A stretch of 32,456 bases of DNA from an uncultured Pelagibacteraceae bacterium (GCA_902519455.1 CABYJT010000006.1:1-32456), one strand, 5' to 3'; shown: positions 1-9,727, numbered from the stretch's first letter. Program-made: numbers and translations. Notes: generated by a model from the letters alone, not told the origin.

Positions 1-139
1 AGATTTTTAAAATTTGAATCTAGTGGCGTCCAAGTGACGTCAAAGTGACATTAGAAATTTTAAGCTTAAATTTGAGAAATTCTGAATTTAAAATCTTAAA
101 CAAAGCTAAATATTAAAATTAATTAATATATTTATTAAA

Positions 140-376
140 TCAGTCAATAAAACCTTTTATTATCCAATTTAAAATTACAAATATAAAGATTGTAAAAAAG
201 AAACCTGCTAAAAAAACTAAGGTACCAACTAAGAGGCTATTATTAATATTGAAATCATCTTCATAGTAAAATATTATTATAACTGCAATTGCTCCAACTA
301 TAACACCCATAACTATTGCTATTCTTAGTAATCCTTCAAAAATTTTATCTTGCCAACGCATATCTAATCTTATCAA
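140..376 (-). CDS. small membrane protein (two predicted TM segments), hypothetical
   Basis: ORF of 78 aa with two hydrophobic stretches; last gene of a leftward set inside module A. Confidence 0.5.
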   Translation of the reverse strand: MIRLDMRWQDKIFEGLLRIAIVMGVIVGAIAVIIIFYYEDDFNINNSLLVGTLVFLAGFFFTIFIFVILNWIIKGFID

Positions 377-567
377 TATTTTTTAAATACAAACATGTTC
401 TTTTTAATAAATGACCTAATTTCATTATTGTTATAACTATCGTGAGCTTTAACTATTTTATCTTCTATTGCTGTAACAATTATATCTCTAAACCACATGT
501 ATTTACTACCTCTATAAAAATAAAGTATTAAATATTTATGACCTATTTTAAATTTATGAATTATCAT
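373..567 (-). CDS. hypothetical small protein
   Basis: ORF 373..600; start MIIHK at 567 more likely than MISIL at 600; overlaps both neighbours slightly, as in a translationally coupled operon. Confidence 0.45.
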   Translation of the reverse strand: MIIHKFKIGHKYLILYFYRGSKYMWFRDIIVTAIEDKIVKAHDSYNNNEIRSFIKKNMFVFKKY

Positions 568-1735
568 AATTTTTTTTGTATTCTTCAATATGCTTATCAA
601 TTATTTTATAAGCATCTCTATTATGTGAAATAAGAATTCTCCTTATTTTTCTAAGTAATTCAGATTTATTTTTATCAAAATCATGATTTGAATAAAATGG
701 TGGTAATTCAATCAATTCTTTTACAATTTCATAAAATTCATCAATTGGATAGTAAGATATTTTAGCAATAATTTTAGATAGTCTATTTCTATTTAAATTG
801 TAATTTGTTTCACTAAAAATATTTCTTATTTTCCCTGAATATCTTAAAATTTTATGAGCGTTACTATAGTCTCCATATAAACTATCTGTTCTGGCTAAAT
901 AACCTTTTAAAAGTTCTGGTTTACTATTTTTAATACAATTATAGATAAATTCTTGAAAGAATGTGTAAGGATTAGTTTTTTTAAATATTTTCTTTTTAAA
1001 ATTATTTTTTATGAAATTTTTGAACAACGTTAATTGAGCATTATGTGTTTTTTGTTTGTAATATTGAATTAGAAAACTTTTTTTAATTTTATTAAACTCG
1101 TTAAATTTATTTTTTGAACTTAAATCAGCAAACATTAAGATACTTTGCTTACTTTTTTCAATAATTTCACCCTCCTTATCTCTTTTATAGTATTCAGATA
1201 TTTCACAAAGAGGAAAAAAACCATTTAATATATCCCAATAATAGAGTTGATTATTATTTAAGTCATATGAAGAAATTGGATTATTAGCATCTTCAAATTT
1301 AAAAGAGTCAGAGGTGCGATTATTCAAAAAATCAAGACCTCTGTATCCATCATCTAAATAATAATTTGATAAATGAAATCTATCATTTCTCCATATACTT
1401 AAAAGCTTAAAAGCCTTTACTTTTTTACGTTTTATGAATTGTCCTTTTCTCAAAACATTTTCATTGTGTTCTCGGTGAATAAATTTTAACACATGACTAA
1501 ATATAATATCAGGTCTCAATCTATAACATTCAGATCTCCCAACTCTAAATGACTGAAATTTATTTTTAAATGATCTCTCTAATTCTTCAGCATTAGCTAC
1601 TTCTGTGAAAAATAATATTTGTATTTTAGGAGATATAGATCTGTAAGTTGTAAGCCTTTTTTTAACTCCTCCAAGTGTTTCTGATATTCCAACCTTGTGG
1701 TAATCATCAACTCTCGTAGTACAATAAAAAATCAT
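554..1735 (-). CDS. GIY-YIG nuclease-like protein (T5orf172/MUG113-type N-terminal domain) with uncharacterised C-terminal region
   Basis: N-terminus MIFYCTTRVDDYHKVGISETLGGVKKRLTTYRS...EVANAEELERSFKNKFQSFRVGRSECYRL matches the KIG.../R-L/E...H-F/EW(C)-F(Y)RL layout of T5orf172-type GIY-YIG domains. Confidence 0.6.
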   Translation of the reverse strand: MIFYCTTRVDDYHKVGISETLGGVKKRLTTYRSISPKIQILFFTEVANAEELERSFKNKFQSFRVGRSECYRLRPDIIFSHVLKFIHREHNENVLRKGQFIKRKKVKAFKLLSIWRNDRFHLSNYYLDDGYRGLDFLNNRTSDSFKFEDANNPISSYDLNNNQLYYWDILNGFFPLCEISEYYKRDKEGEIIEKSKQSILMFADLSSKNKFNEFNKIKKSFLIQYYKQKTHNAQLTLFKNFIKNNFKKKIFKKTNPYTFFQEFIYNCIKNSKPELLKGYLARTDSLYGDYSNAHKILRYSGKIRNIFSETNYNLNRNRLSKIIAKISYYPIDEFYEIVKELIELPPFYSNHDFDKNKSELLRKIRRILISHNRDAYKIIDKHIEEYKKNYDNS

Positions 1736-1747
1736 TTAATTTTCAGT

Positions 1748-1788
1748 GACGTCTATATGGCGTCAAAGACTATCTTAACGTTAATTTA
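1748..1788. repeat. Module A right-end site: GACGTC-TATAT-GGCGTC, 7 nt, ATCTTAACGTTAATTTA
   Basis: Aligned with 2552-2592: same hexamer spacing (11 bp), same 7-nt gap, identical 17-bp motif. Confidence 0.75.
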
Positions 1789-1810
1789 AATCTTATAAAA
1801 CCATTAAAAA

Positions 1811-1891
1811 TGGCGGAGAGAATGGGATTCGAACCCATGATAGAGTTTCCCCTATACACGCTTTCCAAGCGTGCGCCTTCAACCACTCGGC
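1811..1891 (-). pseudogene. tRNA-Ser(GGA) 3' remnant lacking the 5' acceptor strand (att-type duplication)
   Basis: 81 nt matching the 3' 81 nt of the intact tRNA at 2615-2704 with one mismatch (1880); after 1891 the sequence (ttagaaata) cannot complete the acceptor stem. Confidence 0.9.
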
Positions 1892-1927
1892 TTAGAAATA
1901 TTGATAATTCTATCTAATTTTTTTTTA

Positions 1928-1966
1928 ATTTTTAAAATTTGAAGCTAGTGACGACAAGATGACGAC
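1928..1966. repeat. Module B left-end site: ATTTTTAAAATTTGAAGCTAGTG + GACGAC-AAGAT-GACGAC
   Basis: 22/23 identity to positions 3-25, followed by hexamer direct repeats with 11-bp period. Confidence 0.75.
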
Positions 1967-1986
1967 AGATATTTTATTTTGCCAAC

Positions 1987-2130
1987 TCATTTTTTCTTAG
2001 TCAAATTATTAATTTTTTTTTTCTCCGTTTTCTTTATTGCTGATTTATTTTTATTTAATTTTATAGTCATAAAACTTTTCTTAAATATTGGATCATTTTT
2101 ACTTAAAGGTTTTAATGTTATCTTTGCCAT
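1987..2130 (-). CDS. 47-aa Lys-rich basic hypothetical protein (not in supplied ORF track)
   Basis: MAKITLKPLSKNDPIFKKSFMTIKLNKNKSAIKKTEKKKINNLTKKK*; ATG at 2130, TGA at 1987-1989; starts 9 nt after the stop of the upstream cargo gene. Confidence 0.4.
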   Translation of the reverse strand: MAKITLKPLSKNDPIFKKSFMTIKLNKNKSAIKKTEKKKINNLTKKK

Positions 2131-2139
2131 AGTTTTTAT

Positions 2140-2544
2140 TTAAATTTTTTTTTTAGTCTTCGAGCACGTCAAAATTTCAAAAGATTGTGTTGTAAGTTTT
2201 GGATTATTATGCAAATAGGCTAACTCTCCAGTGATCCTATTTAAATTAAAAGTATAATCACCAGTAAAATCTTTAATAAATGGAAGGCTATTGTCAGAAG
2301 GATCTGGTTTAAGAGCAGTAACATCTTTAATTTTTATAGATATTATCTCTTCATCAAATCGGGTTGTCTCTTGTCCGTTATTAAGAGGTGCTCTGATCAT
2401 TGTCATTTTTTTTTTGAATGTATCTATTTTAAATAAAAATTTATAGTTTAAATTATTTTTTTCACAAATTATGTAAAACTTTTCAGCATTAACAATACTG
2501 GTCCAAAACAGACTAAAAAATATTAATAATAAAAGTTTTTTCAT
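2140..2544 (-). CDS. secreted/periplasmic hypothetical protein with N-terminal signal peptide
   Basis: MKKLLLLIFFSLFWTSIVNA-EKF signal-like N-terminus; start at 2544 preferred over the TTG at 2559, which lies in the module end repeat. Confidence 0.55.
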   Translation of the reverse strand: MKKLLLLIFFSLFWTSIVNAEKFYIICEKNNLNYKFLFKIDTFKKKMTMIRAPLNNGQETTRFDEEIISIKIKDVTALKPDPSDNSLPFIKDFTGDYTFNLNRITGELAYLHNNPKLTTQSFEILTCSKTKKKI

Positions 2545-2551
2545 AACTATT

Positions 2552-2592
2552 GACGACAATACGACGACAAAACTGATCTTAACGTTAATTTA
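2552..2592. repeat. Module B right-end site: GACGAC-AATAC-GACGAC, 7 nt, ATCTTAACGTTAATTTA
   Basis: Same geometry as 1748-1788; hexamer identical to the module B left end. Confidence 0.75.
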
Positions 2593-2614
2593 TATTGATT
2601 TAAACTTTTAAAAA

Positions 2615-2704
2615 TGGCGGAGAGAATGGGATTCGAACCCATGATAGAGTTTCCCCTATACACGCTTTCCAAGCGTGCGCCTTAAACCACTCGGCCATCT
2701 CTCC
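2615..2704 (-). tRNA. tRNA-Ser(GGA)
   Basis: GGAGAGATGGCCGAGTGGTTTAAGGCGCACGCTTGGAAAGCGTG...GGGTTCGAATCCCATTCTCTCCGCCA: acceptor stem GGAGAGA/TCTCTCC, anticodon loop TTGGAAA, long variable arm, encoded CCA. Confidence 0.95.
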
Positions 2705-3668
2705 CATGCAAAAATTCTGATAATTTTTTTAAAACTGTCTTGGTCTCAATTTTATGAATAGATGTATTCGATCGCTTAGTATCATTATCAATATCTATAT
2801 TATGTATTAAACTTGAATAAGATTGAGGAGAACAATTTCCAAGGATAATAAGTGTTTCAATATCCAAGTTTACCGATAAGTGTGAAAAGCCTGTATCATT
2901 ACCAATACAAAATTGGCAACTTTTTAAATCAGGAATTACTTCATTAATTTTTTTATTAGCAGTAAATATAAAATTTAATTCATCTTTAAAACTTTTTTTG
3001 ATCAGCTTTTCTTCTTCTAATTGATCTATTCCACTTATGATTAGAAATTTTTTATAATTTTTTTTTTTTAAAAAATCTATTATCTCAATATAATTATCAA
3101 TTGACCATCTTTTTTCTTTTCCAGAAGCAGCTATAATAATTCCCACCGTGTCTCTTAAATTTTGATCAATACTATGTAAAGGTTTAAATTTTATCGATGA
3201 TGTTTGAGTAATTTTTTTTACAAACTCAAATGTTTCATTATCATTTTTAACTGTTTTTGAAAAAAAATTTGAATAAAGCTTTCTATCTTTTTTAACAAAA
3301 AAGTTTTGAAATTTTGAGCCTAAAGCCCAAATTTTTTTTGCATTTGAAAAATTTGCAATTAATAGATACCTCAAAGAAGGATGGAAAACAAAACAATACT
3401 TATAGCTAAATTTTTTTATTTTATAAATATTGGCAACAAAACATTTTATATAATCAAGAATATTTAAAAATCCTTTTTTAGACTCATTTAAATATATTAC
3501 ATCTTCACAAAAGTTTGTTGATTTTAAATAATCAGCTGCTTGAGTTGAGCTTTTTGTTAAAAAAACAATTTTAGAATTAAGGCTTTCAGCTAATTTTTGA
3601 TAACAATACATCTTTGAAACAAAATGTCCCCATCCTTTCCCTGGATCTATTATCAATATTTTATTCAT
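2682..3668 (-). CDS. glycosyltransferase family 9 (heptosyltransferase-like)
   Basis: [15 protein letters not shown]..., ...[21 protein letters not shown]..., [16 protein letters not shown]-terminus overlaps the tRNA-Ser 5' end. Confidence 0.75.
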   Translation of the reverse strand: MNKILIIDPGKGWGHFVSKMYCYQKLAESLNSKIVFLTKSSTQAADYLKSTNFCEDVIYLNESKKGFLNILDYIKCFVANIYKIKKFSYKYCFVFHPSLRYLLIANFSNAKKIWALGSKFQNFFVKKDRKLYSNFFSKTVKNDNETFEFVKKITQTSSIKFKPLHSIDQNLRDTVGIIIAASGKEKRWSIDNYIEIIDFLKKKNYKKFLIISGIDQLEEEKLIKKSFKDELNFIFTANKKINEVIPDLKSCQFCIGNDTGFSHLSVNLDIETLIILGNCSPQSYSSLIHNIDIDNDTKRSNTSIHKIETKTVLKKLSEFLHGRDGRVV

Positions 3669-4446
3669 TCTTAAAATAAACTAAAGTAGTTCCGTTAATA
3701 CAATATAATTTCCTAGTGTTTGAAATCTCATCAATATATCTTACAACATCTTTAGCTGAGCGCTTTCCAGGTACATAATCATGCCAAAGTATAATTCCGT
3801 TTTTTTTAAGCATCTCAAATGATTTCTCTGAGTCGTTTTTAACAACTGAATAAGTATGACCTCCATCAATAAATATTAAATCTATTTTGCCTTTATATTC
3901 TCGATGATTGAAATCTAATGAATTCTGAAAAATAATCTTGATTTTTTTTTCAACCTCATCCCCAGTGAATAAAAATTTTTTATATATGGACTCATTAATT
4001 ATATTTCTAAAAGAAACTTTGTTATCTTCACTATTTTTTGAAATTACATTCAACTCGTTTGGGTTTAGCGTCAATGAGGTGATTTGAGTATCTGGGCCTG
4101 AATTTAAAGCCATCATATATGTTGTTTTTCCACTACAAGTGCCAAATTCAAAAATATTTTTACTTTTTCTACTTAAGGACGCAATAATCCAAGCCTCTTG
4201 ATCTGATGTCATTCCAACAATTCTGTTATTTGATGTAATACTGAAGCTTTTAATTATTACATCTTGTGTAGGACCTCTAAGATTTTCCGAAATATTCCTT
4301 AATTTGAATATTTCATTAATTTCTGTAATATCAATTTTTCTTATCTTAGATTTATAAATAAATTTTTTAATTTTTTTTTTATTTATAAAAAAAATTAATA
4401 CAATATTTGTTAAACATAAAATACAAACTAAAATATATAAACTCAT
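3661..4446 (-). CDS. N-terminally membrane-anchored class I SAM methyltransferase (Methyltransf_24-like)
   Basis: N-terminal [18 protein letters not shown] and [37 protein letters not shown] motifs. Confidence 0.7.
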   Translation of the reverse strand: MSLYILVCILCLTNIVLIFFINKKKIKKFIYKSKIRKIDITEINEIFKLRNISENLRGPTQDVIIKSFSITSNNRIVGMTSDQEAWIIASLSRKSKNIFEFGTCSGKTTYMMALNSGPDTQITSLTLNPNELNVISKNSEDNKVSFRNIINESIYKKFLFTGDEVEKKIKIIFQNSLDFNHREYKGKIDLIFIDGGHTYSVVKNDSEKSFEMLKKNGIILWHDYVPGKRSAKDVVRYIDEISNTRKLYCINGTTLVYFKNE

Positions 4447-6254
4447 CTTTCTTTACTTATTTTTAGGACACCTATAAATGCTTCTTGTGGAATTTCAACT
4501 TTACCAAATTGTTTAGCTCTCGCTTTACCTTTTTTTTGTTTTTCAAGTAACTTTCTTTTTCTATCTGTAGCTCCACCACCATGAATTTTTGTTAAAACAT
4601 CTTTTTTAAACCCTTTAATTGTTTCTCTTGCAATAATCTTTCCACCTATCGCTGCTTGAACTGGTATCATAAAATTGTGCCTTGGAATTAAGTCTTTTAA
4701 TTTTTCACATACCTCTCTACCAGTTTTTTGAGCAAAATCTTTATGTATCATCATAGCTAATGCATCTACTGGTTCTGTATTTACTAGAATACCCATTTTA
4801 ACAAGATCTCCCTCTCTATGACCAATTATTTCATAATCAAAACTTGCGTATCCACTTGTCATTGATTTTAATCGATCATTGAAATCAAATACTATTTCAT
4901 TTAATGGTAGTTCATAATTTACAACAGCTCTGTTTCCAGAGTAACTCAAGTTTGTTTGAACTCCTCTTTTATCCTGACATATTTTCATTATAGGTCCTAA
5001 GTACTGATCTGGTGTAATAATTGTTGCTTTAATCCATGGTTCTTCAATAAATTTTATCAAAGTCGGATCAGGTAAACTTGATGGATTTTGAAGATCTTTT
5101 ATCTCTCCATTATTCATATGGATTTTATATACAACTCCTGGTGTTGTAGTTAATAGATTAATATCAAATTCCCTTTCTAGTCTTTCAGTAACAATTTCTA
5201 AATGTAACAAACCTAAAAAACCACATCTAAAACCTAGACCTAAAGCTGAGGAGGATTCGGGCTCAAAAGAAAAACTAGAATCATTTAATTTTAGTTTAGC
5301 TAATCCATCTTTTAATTTTTGATACTCAGAACTGTCAACAGGGAATAATCCACAAAAAACTACAGGTTTACTTGGCTTAAAACCAGGTAGTGACTCTGAT
5401 AATGGTTTACTAGCATCACAAATAGTATCTCCAACTTTTGTATCTGATAAAACTTTTATCCCGGTTGTTATAAATCCAATTTCCCCTGAATTAAGTTCGT
5501 TTATATCTTTTGGTTTAGGCGTAAATACTCCAACTTTTTCAACAAAATACTCCTGATTAGTAGACATCATTTTGATTTTCATATTATTTTTAATTTTACC
5601 ATCAATCACTCTTACTAAAATCACCACCCCTAAGTAAGTGTCATACCAACTATCTACTAATAAACACTTAAGTTTTTGATCTTTTTCACCTTTTGGTCCA
5701 GGTAATATTTGAACAATTTGTTCCAAAATTTCATCAATACCTTCGCCTGTTTTTCCAGAACAAGTTACAGCATTAGCTGTATCGATGCCTATCACATCCT
5801 CTATTTGTTTGTTTGTTCGATCTATATCAGAAGCTGGTAAATCAATTTTATTTAATACCGGAATTATTTCATGATTTATATCTAGTGCTTGATAAACATT
5901 TGCTAAAGTTTGAGCCTCCACACCTTGAGTACTATCTACAATTAATATCGAACCCTCACAAGCATATAAAGACCTACTAACTTCATAACTAAAATCAACG
6001 TGTCCCGGAGTATCTATGATGTTAAGAATATAATTTTTTCCATCTTTTGATTTATAATTTAATTTTACTGTTTGAGCTTTTATTGTTATTCCTCTTTCTC
6101 TTTCAATATCCATGGAGTCTAAAACCTGTGACTTCATTTCTCTATCTGTCAACCCACCGCATCTATGTATAATTCTATCAGCAATAGTTGACTTACCATG
6201 ATCTATATGAGCAATGATTGCAAAATTTCTTATATTATCAATTTCTGTGGACAT
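4443..6254 (-). CDS. lepA: elongation factor 4 (LepA)
   Basis: [43 protein letters not shown]; full-length LepA architecture. Confidence 0.98.
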   Translation of the reverse strand: MSTEIDNIRNFAIIAHIDHGKSTIADRIIHRCGGLTDREMKSQVLDSMDIERERGITIKAQTVKLNYKSKDGKNYILNIIDTPGHVDFSYEVSRSLYACEGSILIVDSTQGVEAQTLANVYQALDINHEIIPVLNKIDLPASDIDRTNKQIEDVIGIDTANAVTCSGKTGEGIDEILEQIVQILPGPKGEKDQKLKCLLVDSWYDTYLGVVILVRVIDGKIKNNMKIKMMSTNQEYFVEKVGVFTPKPKDINELNSGEIGFITTGIKVLSDTKVGDTICDASKPLSESLPGFKPSKPVVFCGLFPVDSSEYQKLKDGLAKLKLNDSSFSFEPESSSALGLGFRCGFLGLLHLEIVTERLEREFDINLLTTTPGVVYKIHMNNGEIKDLQNPSSLPDPTLIKFIEEPWIKATIITPDQYLGPIMKICQDKRGVQTNLSYSGNRAVVNYELPLNEIVFDFNDRLKSMTSGYASFDYEIIGHREGDLVKMGILVNTEPVDALAMMIHKDFAQKTGREVCEKLKDLIPRHNFMIPVQAAIGGKIIARETIKGFKKDVLTKIHGGGATDRKRKLLEKQKKGKARAKQFGKVEIPQEAFIGVLKISKER

Positions 6255-8663
6255 TTAGGATCTAATTTTTGCCCCAGACCTAGTTTCGACAGTTGAAATA
6301 ATTAATTTATTAATTTTTTCAAGATCAGTCTCCTCTAGTGTTTTTTCAGATGATTGAATGATAACGTTGATAGCTATTGACTTTTTATTGTCTGGAATAT
6401 TTTCACCTTCATAAATATCAAAGATTTTAATTGACCGTATTAAATTTTGATCAATTGATGATATAATTTCAATTAAATCCTGTGCTTTAAAATTTTTGTC
6501 AACTATAAAGGCAAAGTCTCTTTCTGATTTTTGATAGTCAGAGTACTCAAAATTAGGTTTTTGATCTTTGAGTTTAATTTTATTTTCTTTTAGATAATCT
6601 AGATAAATCTCAAAACCTACTAGACCTTCAGTTTTTATATCAAGTTTTTTAACAATATTTGGATGTATGTCACCAAAATAAGCAACAGGTTCAATATCAT
6701 CCTTATCAAGATAGACCGAGCCTGCTTTGCCTGGGTGATAATATGAAGGAGATTTATCTCTTATAAATAGACTTTTTCTGTCATATCCAGCTTCGACTAG
6801 TGTCTGAATAGCATCCTTTTTTACGTCAAAGACATCAACTGGTCTCTCCTTTTCGTTCCAATTTAACCTTGATACTTTTCCTGATTTAATTGCTCCTATT
6901 ACAGTAAGTTGCTCGCCTGGCTTGCTATCCTTGAATATTGGTCCAATTTCGAATAACGAAATATCTTTAAATCCTCTGTCTAAATTTTTCTTTAAATAAA
7001 AGGTCAAATTTGTAAAAATCGAATTTCGTAAAACATCTAAGTCTGAACTTATTGGATTTATTATTTTTATTTCTTTTAGATTTTCTTTAAAAAAATTATT
7101 TATTTTCGAGTCTGTGAATGACCAGGTTACAGTCTCGAAATAACCTTTTGATGCGACAGATCGTTGTAGAAAATGAAAGAGTTTCTGCTGTTTATTTAAT
7201 GTATCTTTTATTTTACTTTTTTCAGGCTCTAAAGTTTTTATGTTATTATATCCTTTAATTCTTACAATTTCTTCGACTATATCAATTGGTTGAGTTATAT
7301 CAGGTCTCCAGGTAGGTATTTTTAAATCTAATTCTAGTTTCTTCTTAGAGACATCAAACCCTAGATCAGTTAAAATTTTTACAATCTCATTATCATCTAC
7401 TTTAAAACCAGTTATTTTTTCAAATAAAGAGACGCTGAATTTAATTTTGTTTTTTTCATACTTATCAGTTTTTTGAATATCAAAATTACTTATTTTGCCA
7501 CCACAAATCTCAGATATTAATTGAGCAGCTTTTGACAAACCTAATTCAATTGATCCAGGATCAATTCCCCTTTCAAATCTAAATTTTGCATCAGTATCAA
7601 TATTTAGTAATTTTGACGTTTTTCGAATTGATCTAGGAATAAAATACGCAGATTCTAATAAAATATTTTTAGTATTAATTCCAGTTCCAGAACGCATGCC
7701 TCCAATAACCCCTCCTAAACCTAAAACTCCAGATTTATCAGAAATAACACACATATCATCGCCTAATTTATACTCTTTGTTATCAAGGGCTTCAAAAGTT
7801 TCACCCTTTTTTGAATTTCTTACTATAATTTCTTTATCAATTTTATCTGCATCATATGCATGAAGTGGTCTGTTTAAGTCTAACATTACATAATTTGTAA
7901 TATCAACAATTGCTGAAATTGGTTTTTGACCAAGTGAAATAATTTTTTCTTTTAGCCATTTTGGACTTTCTTTATTTTCAACGTCTGTGATTAAGCAACT
8001 ACCAAAAATAGTACAACCTTGATTTTTTTCCTTTGTAATTGAAACTTTGATTATTTGAGAACCATCTTTTTTAATATTTTTGTTGGAAATATTTTTTAAT
8101 TTACCAGCTCCAGCAGCTGCAAGATCTCTAGCTATACCTCTTACCCCTAAGCAATCAGGGCGATTAGGAGTGATTGATAAATCTACAACTTTTTCGCTTT
8201 TATTTTTAAAAAAATTTTCGCCTATTTTATCAGAGTACTTTGTTGTTTTTAGTTCTGTTATTCCTTCACTTTCGTCTGATAAATTCAATTCAGACTCAGA
8301 ACATAGCATTCCATAGGAAGTAACTCCTCTAATCTTACTGATTTTAAGTTTCATATTATTTTTTGGAATTATTGATTCTGGACCTGCGTATACAGTTAAA
8401 AGATCTTTTTTAGCATTTGGTGCTCCACATACTACTTTAACATTATTTTCTTGTCCAATATCAACATCACATACTCGAAGTCTATCTGCATTTGGGTGCT
8501 GTTCAACATTAATTATTTTCGCTACTTTAAAATTGTCTAAATCAAAATTTGAGTTTTCAAAACTTTCAACTTCAAGCCCAATATCTGTTAATTTTTCAAT
8601 TAAACTATTATCTTGTATTTTTGTATCGAGATGTTCTTTCAACCAACCTATTGTAAATTTCAT
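6255..8663 (-). CDS. pheT: phenylalanine--tRNA ligase beta subunit
   Basis: [14 protein letters not shown], tRNA-binding domain [19 protein letters not shown]3/4 and B5 domains, C-terminal FDX-ACB. Confidence 0.98.
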   Translation of the reverse strand: MKFTIGWLKEHLDTKIQDNSLIEKLTDIGLEVESFENSNFDLDNFKVAKIINVEQHPNADRLRVCDVDIGQENNVKVVCGAPNAKKDLLTVYAGPESIIPKNNMKLKISKIRGVTSYGMLCSESELNLSDESEGITELKTTKYSDKIGENFFKNKSEKVVDLSITPNRPDCLGVRGIARDLAAAGAGKLKNISNKNIKKDGSQIIKVSITKEKNQGCTIFGSCLITDVENKESPKWLKEKIISLGQKPISAIVDITNYVMLDLNRPLHAYDADKIDKEIIVRNSKKGETFEALDNKEYKLGDDMCVISDKSGVLGLGGVIGGMRSGTGINTKNILLESAYFIPRSIRKTSKLLNIDTDAKFRFERGIDPGSIELGLSKAAQLISEICGGKISNFDIQKTDKYEKNKIKFSVSLFEKITGFKVDDNEIVKILTDLGFDVSKKKLELDLKIPTWRPDITQPIDIVEEIVRIKGYNNIKTLEPEKSKIKDTLNKQQKLFHFLQRSVASKGYFETVTWSFTDSKINNFFKENLKEIKIINPISSDLDVLRNSIFTNLTFYLKKNLDRGFKDISLFEIGPIFKDSKPGEQLTVIGAIKSGKVSRLNWNEKERPVDVFDVKKDAIQTLVEAGYDRKSLFIRDKSPSYYHPGKAGSVYLDKDDIEPVAYFGDIHPNIVKKLDIKTEGLVGFEIYLDYLKENKIKLKDQKPNFEYSDYQKSERDFAFIVDKNFKAQDLIEIISSIDQNLIRSIKIFDIYEGENIPDNKKSIAINVIIQSSEKTLEETDLEKINKLIISTVETRSGAKIRS

Positions 8664-9727
8664 CTGCTAAGACCTCTGTAATTTGATGGAACATCCAATG
8701 GGTCAAAACCAAAATGGTTAAGCCACCTATAGTCAGTCTCAAAAAAAGCTCTTAAATCATTGATTCCATACTTGAGCATTCCAAGTCTATCTATTCCAAT
8801 ACCAAAAGCATAACCTTGGTATTTATCTGGATTTACTTTTACATTTTTTAGCACGTTTGGATGTACCATGCCACAACCAAGAATTTCTAACCACTTATCT
8901 CCCTCGCCAATAATTATTTTTCCATTTTTTATTTCATAACCAATATCTACCTCTGCAGATGGCTCAGTAAAAGGAAAGTGGCTTGGTCTAAATCTCATTT
9001 TGATTTTGTCCACTTCAAAAAATGACTTTATAAAATAGTTTAAGCATCCTTTTAGATGGCCCATATTAATATCTTTATCAATGTGAAGTCCTTCAACTTG
9101 ATGAAACATTGGAGAATGAGTTTGATCGCTATCAGATCTATATGTTCTGCCTGGAGCTATAATTTTAAATGGAGGTTTTCCATTTAACATAGTTCTAACC
9201 TGTACTGGTGATGTATGAGTTCTTAGTAATAATTCCTTATTGTTATCTAAATAAAAAGTATCATGCATATCCCTCGCTGGATGATTATCAGGTGTATTTA
9301 ATGCAGTAAAATTATAATGCTCATTCTCTATATCTGGCCCTTCTTCCACACTAAATCCAATTTCTGAAAATATTGATGAAATCTCGTCAATTACTTGTGA
9401 AACAGGATGTATTTTTCCTCGACTAAATTCTCTCTCAGGTAATGTTACATCTATTTTTTCATTTTCAAGTTTAGAGTTAATCTCTTTTGTTTCAATTTCT
9501 TGAAGTTTAGAGTCTATTTTATTTTGTATTTCGTCTTTTATTGAATTCAGATCTGATGCGAATTTTTTTCGTTCATCAGATGGTAAAGATCCTAGTGATT
9601 TAAAAGAATTGGAAATCTTTCCATTTTTACCAAATAATTCTGTTTTTATTTGATTAACACTTTCGATATTCAAATCATTATTTAATCTATTCAAATAATC
9701 ATCTTTTATTTTTTTAATATCAGACAT
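8660..9727 (-). CDS. pheS: phenylalanine--tRNA ligase alpha subunit
   Basis: [61 protein letters not shown]. Confidence 0.98.
   Translation of the reverse strand: MSDIKKIKDDYLNRLNNDLNIESVNQIKTELFGKNGKISNSFKSLGSLPSDERKKFASDLNSIKDEIQNKIDSKLQEIETKEINSKLENEKIDVTLPEREFSRGKIHPVSQVIDEISSIFSEIGFSVEEGPDIENEHYNFTALNTPDNHPARDMHDTFYLDNNKELLLRTHTSPVQVRTMLNGKPPFKIIAPGRTYRSDSDQTHSPMFHQVEGLHIDKDINMGHLKGCLNYFIKSFFEVDKIKMRFRPSHFPFTEPSAEVDIGYEIKNGKIIIGEGDKWLEILGCGMVHPNVLKNVKVNPDKYQGYAFGIGIDRLGMLKYGINDLRAFFETDYRWLNHFGFDPLDVPSNYRGLSR

Larger units (their letters stand above)
1..1810. mobile_element. Module A: integrase-less tRNA-Ser-anchored cargo module (left boundary at or just before the window start)
   Basis: Left motif ATTTTTAAAATTTGAATCTAGTG (3-25) followed by 11-bp-period repeats GGCGTC/GACGTC/GACATT (25-52). 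Right end has GACGTC TATAT GGCGTC (1748-1764), ATCTTAACGTTAATTTA (1772-1788), 22 nt, then a tRNA-Ser 3' remnant (1811). Same layout as module B. Confidence 0.6.
1892..2614. mobile_element. Module B: small integrase-less tRNA-Ser-anchored cargo module
   Basis: Bounded by tRNA-Ser remnant and intact tRNA-Ser; left motif 1928-1950, GACGAC pair 1950-1966, right GACGAC pair 2552-2568, ATCTTAACGTTAATTTA 2576-2592; 804 bp between the tRNA 3' ends. Confidence 0.7.

Noticed and set aside
25-52. Short repeated GACGTC-like units as a CRISPR array
   Set aside because: Only 2-3 hexamer units with 5-bp spacers and no cas genes; fits protein-binding direct repeats at element ends much better.
1811-1891. 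Second functional tRNA-Ser gene
   Set aside because: The 5' acceptor strand is missing, so no acceptor stem can form.
8080-8316. Plus-strand ORF of 78 aa
   Set aside because: Antisense to pheT; shadow ORF in an AT-rich coding region with no recognisable protein features.
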